Shown here: one piece after another, positions 60,698-64,000 of the stretch
Numbering within the stretch: position 1 is the stretch's first letter
How the letters are laid out: each line of letters starts with the position of its first letter
Origin: Oceanicola sp. 22II-s10i
GTDB taxonomy: Bacteria > Pseudomonadota > Alphaproteobacteria > Rhodobacterales > Rhodobacteraceae
Length of the DNA: 64,000 bases
Reading direction: 5' to 3'
Assembly: GCF_002210105.1 (NCBI RefSeq)
Contig: NZ_AQQU01000001.1
Span: 1,090,501 to 1,154,500 of the forward strand
Program-made: the position numbers and the translations under genes
Notes under the pieces: generated by a model
What the model was told of the DNA's origin: nothing
Databases searched by the model: none
What the model saw: only the letters and a program-made list of their open reading frames with translations

Positions 60698-61381
60698 TCA
60701 GTTGTCCTCGAGCCGCGACAGCAGATCGGTCGCGGCGGCCTGTTCGGCCTGCCGTTTGCTGCCCGCGCTTGCCACCGCTTCCTCGCCGGTCGACAGGCGG
60801 GCGGCAATGGTGAAGACGGGGGCATGGTCGGGCCCTTCGCGGGACAGTTCCACATAGGCCGGGGGCTGCATCCCGCGCGCCTGTGCCCATTCCTGCAGGG
60901 CGGTCTTGGCATCGCGGGCATCCGCCTCGACCCGCGAGATGCGGCTGCCCCAAAGCTTCAGCACCACCGCCTTGGCCACGGCAAAACCCGCGTCGCGATA
61001 GACGGCGGCGATCACCGCCTCCATGCCGTCGCCAAGCAGCGCCTGCTTGCGCCGTCCGCCGGTCATCATCTCTGACCGGCCGAGCCGCAGCACGGCGCCG
61101 AGGTCGATCTCGCGCGCGACTTCGGCGCATGTTTCCTTGCGAACCAGGGCGTTGAAGCGGGGGGCCAACTGGCCCTCCGTGGCGCTCTTGTCCTCGTCCA
61201 GCAGCGCCTCGGCCATGACAAGGCCAAGCACGCGGTCGCCCAGAAACTCGAGCCGCTGGTTGTCGGACCGGGTCGGCGAGGCGACCGAGGAATGGGTCAG
61301 CGCGCGCTGCAGGATCTCGGGCCGGCGGAACGCGTGGCCGAGCCGCGTCTGGAACTCGATCTGATCGCGCGACAGCTTCAT
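60698..61381 (-). CDS. rnc: Ribonuclease III
   Basis: Double-stranded RNA endonuclease that processes rRNA precursors. The 227-residue protein has the RNase III signature [37 protein letters not shown] with the second catalytic acidic site, and a C-terminal dsRBD ([37 protein letters not shown]). It follows lepB after 7 bases. Confidence 0.97.
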   Translation of the reverse strand: MKLSRDQIEFQTRLGHAFRRPEILQRALTHSSVASPTRSDNQRLEFLGDRVLGLVMAEALLDEDKSATEGQLAPRFNALVRKETCAEVAREIDLGAVLRLGRSEMMTGGRRKQALLGDGMEAVIAAVYRDAGFAVAKAVVLKLWGSRISRVEADARDAKTALQEWAQARGMQPPAYVELSREGPDHAPVFTIAARLSTGEEAVASAGSKRQAEQAAATDLLSRLEDN

Positions 61382-61388
61382 CGCCGTC

Positions 61389-62228
61389 TTATTCGATGCC
61401 CTTGAAGAACCGGTCGCTGCGCCATGTCCAGAAGAACAGCATCGACCGTCCGGCGGACGAGAAGATGATCCGGTCAGCGCGGCCGATCAGGTTTTCATAG
61501 GGCACGAAGCCGACGCCGCCCGCAGTGGTTGCAAAGCGCGAATCGAGCGAGTTGTCACGGTTGTCGCCGACCATGAAATACTGGCCTTCGGGGACGTGGA
61601 ACACGCCCGTATCATCCGCGCCGCGGAAGCTGCCGATGTTCAGGATCGAATGCCGGGTGCCGTTCGGCAGCGTCTCGATCTGGCGCGACTTGAGGCATTC
61701 GGCACCGGGGCCGACCGCGCCGTTCTCGCAACGCGGGGGACGGCCTTCGGGGCCCTGACGCTCGAACACCTCGGAGAACTGGCCGCCGTCTTCCAGCTTG
61801 ACCGGCTCGCCGTTGATCTGCAGCACGCCGTTGATCATCTGGATCGTATCGCCGGGCATCCCGACAAGGCGCTTGATATAGTCCTGACCGGTGGCCGGGT
61901 GGCGGAACACGACGACATCGCCGCGCTCGGGCTCGCCGCCCATGATGCGGGTGTTGTCGCCGTCGAGGAAGCCGCAGATGTCCTTGGCATCGACGTCAAT
62001 CCCGAACCGCTGCAGCCGGATCGACGGGCAGGAGGCATAGGAATAGCCGTAGGCCATCTTGTTCACGAACAGGAAGTCGCCGATCAGCAGCGTGTCCTTC
62101 ATCGAGCCCGAGGGGATCCAGAACGGCTGATAGAAGACCGTGCGGAACATGCCCGCGATGATCAGCGCCCAGAAGACCGTCTTGATGGTTTCCCAGATCG
62201 CGCTGCCGAAACCGCCTTCTTCTGCCAT
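61389..62228 (-). CDS. lepB: Signal peptidase I
   Basis: Membrane serine protease cleaving Sec and Tat signal peptides. The 279-residue protein has one N-terminal helix ([22 protein letters not shown]), catalytic Ser42 in PSGSMKDTL, Lys119 in [12 protein letters not shown], and the box E motif [12 protein letters not shown]. An extra region with [21 protein letters not shown] contains two Cys that may form a periplasmic disulfide. Classic place before rnc and era. Confidence 0.96.
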   Translation of the reverse strand: MAEEGGFGSAIWETIKTVFWALIIAGMFRTVFYQPFWIPSGSMKDTLLIGDFLFVNKMAYGYSYASCPSIRLQRFGIDVDAKDICGFLDGDNTRIMGGEPERGDVVVFRHPATGQDYIKRLVGMPGDTIQMINGVLQINGEPVKLEDGGQFSEVFERQGPEGRPPRCENGAVGPGAECLKSRQIETLPNGTRHSILNIGSFRGADDTGVFHVPEGQYFMVGDNRDNSLDSRFATTAGGVGFVPYENLIGRADRIIFSSAGRSMLFFWTWRSDRFFKGIE

Positions 62229-62282
62229 GTCGGATGCCTTCTGCTCTGCCTCAGAAGTTCATGAGGTCGGGGGGGCGTGGTG

Positions 62283-62729
62283 TCAAGGTGAAGGCGGTAC
62301 GGGCGACCCCGCGTCGCCGGTCACTTTTTCCGAGAGCGGCCGCGCCTCGATCACCACGAACGCCTGCGCCCAGGGGTGATCGTCGGTCAGGGTCACGTGA
62401 ATGATCGCCTCGTGCCCCGGCGGGGTCATGCGGGCCAGCCGTTCGGCGGCCCAGCCGGTGACATGCATGACGGGCTGGCCTGTGCGCAGGTTCGACACCG
62501 CCATGTCCTTCCACGCGATCCCCATGCGCAGCCCGGTGCCGAGCGCCTTGGAGCAGGCCTCTTTTGCGGCCCACCTCTTGGCATAGGTTCCGGCGGTGTC
62601 GTGACGGCGTTCGGCCTTGCGCTGCTCGACCTCGGTGAAGACGCGGTTCCGGAACCGGTCGCCGAAACGGTCGAGCGTGCCCTGAATGCGCTCGATATTC
62701 GCGAGATCGGTGCCGATGCCGAGGATCAT
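62283..62729 (-). CDS. acpS: Holo-ACP synthase
   Basis: Transfers the 4'-phosphopantetheine arm from CoA to acyl carrier protein. The 148-residue protein shows [15 protein letters not shown] with the metal-binding Asp8 and [23 protein letters not shown] with the catalytic Glu. Slightly longer than E. coli AcpS at the C-terminus. Part of the pdxJ/acpS/lepB/rnc group. Confidence 0.95.
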   Translation of the reverse strand: MILGIGTDLANIERIQGTLDRFGDRFRNRVFTEVEQRKAERRHDTAGTYAKRWAAKEACSKALGTGLRMGIAWKDMAVSNLRTGQPVMHVTGWAAERLARMTPPGHEAIIHVTLTDDHPWAQAFVVIEARPLSEKVTGDAGSPVPPSP

Positions 62730-62736
62730 GAAGGGG

Positions 62737-63201
62737 TCAGTCCGGATAGTCCGCCGTTATCCGACCTGTAGCCTGATTGATCGTGACTGTCAGCGTGCGA
62801 AACTCCGGGCGGGAGACATCGGCCGGATAGTCGGCGGCCGGCACGTAGAGCGTCAGGCCGCGCGCAGGATCATAGCTGGCCTCGATCGCGGAGATGTCGA
62901 GCGCATAGAACCCGTAGCCGCCGGGCCCCCGGTCGACGATCCGGCACTGGCGCTCTCCGATCTCGTTGGTCGGGGGCGAAACGATCAGCAGGTGGAACGG
63001 CGCGCCGGCGGGTTCGATCATGTCGATGGCCGCGATGCGGATCGCCCCCTGCGCATAGGTGCGGGTGTTGTCCTCCCACGGTTCCGCAAGGAATTGGGCC
63101 GAGCCGCGCACGTCGCATTCGGAGACGTCTGCGGCCATGGCCGGGACGGCGGTGATCGCCGCGAAGGCGATGGCGGTGAAGGTCGCTGTGTGTCGCATCA
63201 T
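62737..63201 (-). CDS. Unrecognised periplasmic protein
   Basis: A 154-residue protein with a clear signal peptide ([20 protein letters not shown]). The mature part begins [42 protein letters not shown], has [17 protein letters not shown] and ends [15 protein letters not shown]. It has two Cys that may bond. The start is one of two ATGs (63201/63198) overlapping the deaminase stop. It separates acpS from pdxJ together with the deaminase gene. Confidence 0.75.
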   Translation of the reverse strand: MMRHTATFTAIAFAAITAVPAMAADVSECDVRGSAQFLAEPWEDNTRTYAQGAIRIAAIDMIEPAGAPFHLLIVSPPTNEIGERQCRIVDRGPGGYGFYALDISAIEASYDPARGLTLYVPAADYPADVSRPEFRTLTVTINQATGRITADYPD

Positions 63202-63674
63202 TCCTGCGCATCCTCGTATAGCTTGATGACCTCGGCCTCGCGCAGCGGGCCGAAGGCGGTAAAGCCGCCTTTCGCGGCCTGCCGGAAATCGTCCAGATCG
63301 AGACCGGGGAACATGAAGTACTTGCCCGCCACATGGGCCTTGCCGGCGGCAAAGATCACACGGTCGATCCCGGCGAACCGCATCGCCGCCAGACACATCT
63401 CGCAGGGCTGAAGGCTGGAAAGGAGCGTGCAGCCCGACAGGTCGGAGTGGCCCAGCCCCTCGGCGGCGCGCGAGATGGCGACGATCTCGGCGTGACGGGT
63501 CGGATCGTGCTTCAGATGCACCTCGTTCTCGCCAAGGGCGAGGACCTCTTCCCCGCGCATGACGGCGGCGACGATGCCTGCCTTGGCGCCGTCGCCGGCA
63601 AGTTCACGGGCGCGGGTGTTGATGCGGACAAGGACGGCGTCCTCGGCTTCGGTGATGGGTGACAGCTCGGGCAT
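63198..63674 (-). CDS. Nucleoside/cytidine deaminase family protein
   Basis: A 158-residue zinc-dependent deaminase. The zinc site is HAE at 61-63 (TRHAEIVAISRAAEGLG) with PCEMC at 90-94. The protein resembles guanine deaminase/TadA-type CDA-fold enzymes; the active Glu63 is present. Substrate is not assignable from sequence alone. It overlaps the next gene at the stop codon and lies 36 bases from pdxJ. Confidence 0.9.
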   Translation of the reverse strand: MPELSPITEAEDAVLVRINTRARELAGDGAKAGIVAAVMRGEEVLALGENEVHLKHDPTRHAEIVAISRAAEGLGHSDLSGCTLLSSLQPCEMCLAAMRFAGIDRVIFAAGKAHVAGKYFMFPGLDLDDFRQAAKGGFTAFGPLREAEVIKLYEDAQE

Positions 63675-63710
63675 GACGCCTCAACCCCGCTGCGCCGATC
63701 GCGGTTCCCG

Positions 63711-64000
63711 TCAGCCGCGTGCCTCGTCCATCAGGCGGCGCATTTCGCGGATCGCCGGTTCCAGCCCGCGAAAGATCGCCTCGCCGATCAGGAAGTGGCC
63801 GATGTTCAGCTCGCGCACCTCGGGGAACGCGGCGACCGGCTTGACGGTGTCATATGTCAGCCCGTGCCCGGCATGGACCTCCAGCCCGAGGGAATGGGCG
63901 AACGCGGACATCTCGGCCAGCTTGACCAGTTCCTCGTCCCGCTCTGCCAGGCGCGCCTCGGCATGGGCGTCGCAATAGGCGCCGGTGTGCAGTTCGATGA
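63711..64000 (-). CDS. pdxJ: Pyridoxine 5'-phosphate synthase, 3' part only
   Basis: The C-terminal 95 residues are visible; the gene runs off the right edge. IELHTGAYCDAHAEARL, HAGHGLTYDTVKPVAAFPEVRELNIGHFLIGEAIFRGLEPAI are signature PdxJ segments with the phosphate-binding glycine loop. The enzyme makes pyridoxine 5'-phosphate from deoxyxylulose 5-phosphate and aminoacetone 3-phosphate. Location next to the acpS-lepB-rnc-era group is the usual alphaproteobacterial order. Confidence 0.94.
   Translation of the reverse strand, partial: IELHTGAYCDAHAEARLAERDEELVKLAEMSAFAHSLGLEVHAGHGLTYDTVKPVAAFPEVRELNIGHFLIGEAIFRGLEPAIREMRRLMDEARG

Overview
This 64 kb window is GC-rich, gene-dense alphaproteobacterial chromosome, most probably from the Rhodobacteraceae/Roseobacter group. 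The evidence is gene order and family content: heparinase-purH-lspA-DUF3035 lipoprotein-M16 pair; rnd-lptC-lptA-lptB-hpf-ptsN; MoxR-DUF58-BatA/DUF4159 with four-base stop/start overlaps; dnaK-dnaJ behind a heat-shock type promoter; and era, rnc, lepB, acpS and pdxJ close together. No tRNA, rRNA, CRISPR array, insertion sequence or prophage was seen.

Layout. 1-7041: heparinase II/III-like protein (cut by the window edge), purine synthesis (purH), lipoprotein signal peptidase, an outer-membrane-assembly lipoprotein, and two M16 peptidase-fold proteins of which only the first keeps the zinc site. 7042-18160: surface polysaccharide region with an ABC-2 export permease, PAP phosphatase (cysQ), galU, galE, four glycosyltransferases and a NodH-like two-domain sulfotransferase; together they suggest a sulfated exopolysaccharide or capsule. 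18215-22661 (minus strand): ptsN, ribosome hibernation factor, LptB/LptA/LptC, an RNase D-like nuclease and SmpB. 23998-30738 (minus strand): one overlapping four-gene MoxR/BatA-type operon. 30793-35338: small metabolic genes, a VOC enzyme with a WYL regulator, a cation efflux protein and radC. 35516-38656: dnaJ and dnaK. 38919-47282: SDR/TetR/AlkB, cyclase, MFS, trhO, flavin reductase, an RHH-protein pair and pncA. 47984-49276: pncB; with pncA this gives a nicotinamide salvage pair.

The most unusual part is 49277-50822, a visibly AT-richer insert between pncB and arfB. It carries an MTA/SAH-nucleosidase-fold enzyme and a tightly coupled unrecognised 126-residue protein, and looks like a horizontally acquired, possibly defensive, cassette. 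Next to it, upstream of arfB, is a 313-base non-coding stretch with two perfect Shine-Dalgarno sequences, a complementary anti-Shine-Dalgarno segment, an 18-codon leader ORF and a strong terminator. A good preQ1-I riboswitch candidate lies directly in front of the queuosine-precursor transporter gene at 52173.

52240-64000: phytase-like esterase, murein endopeptidase, UMF1-type transporter, GST plus a second WYL regulator (its candidate operator resembles that of the first), CcdA/thioredoxin, TetR, DUF1491, then era, rnc, lepB, acpS, a deaminase and the start-less end of pdxJ. Several intergenic spaces carry hairpin repeats; one repeat family occurs three times (23837, 34393, 34507).
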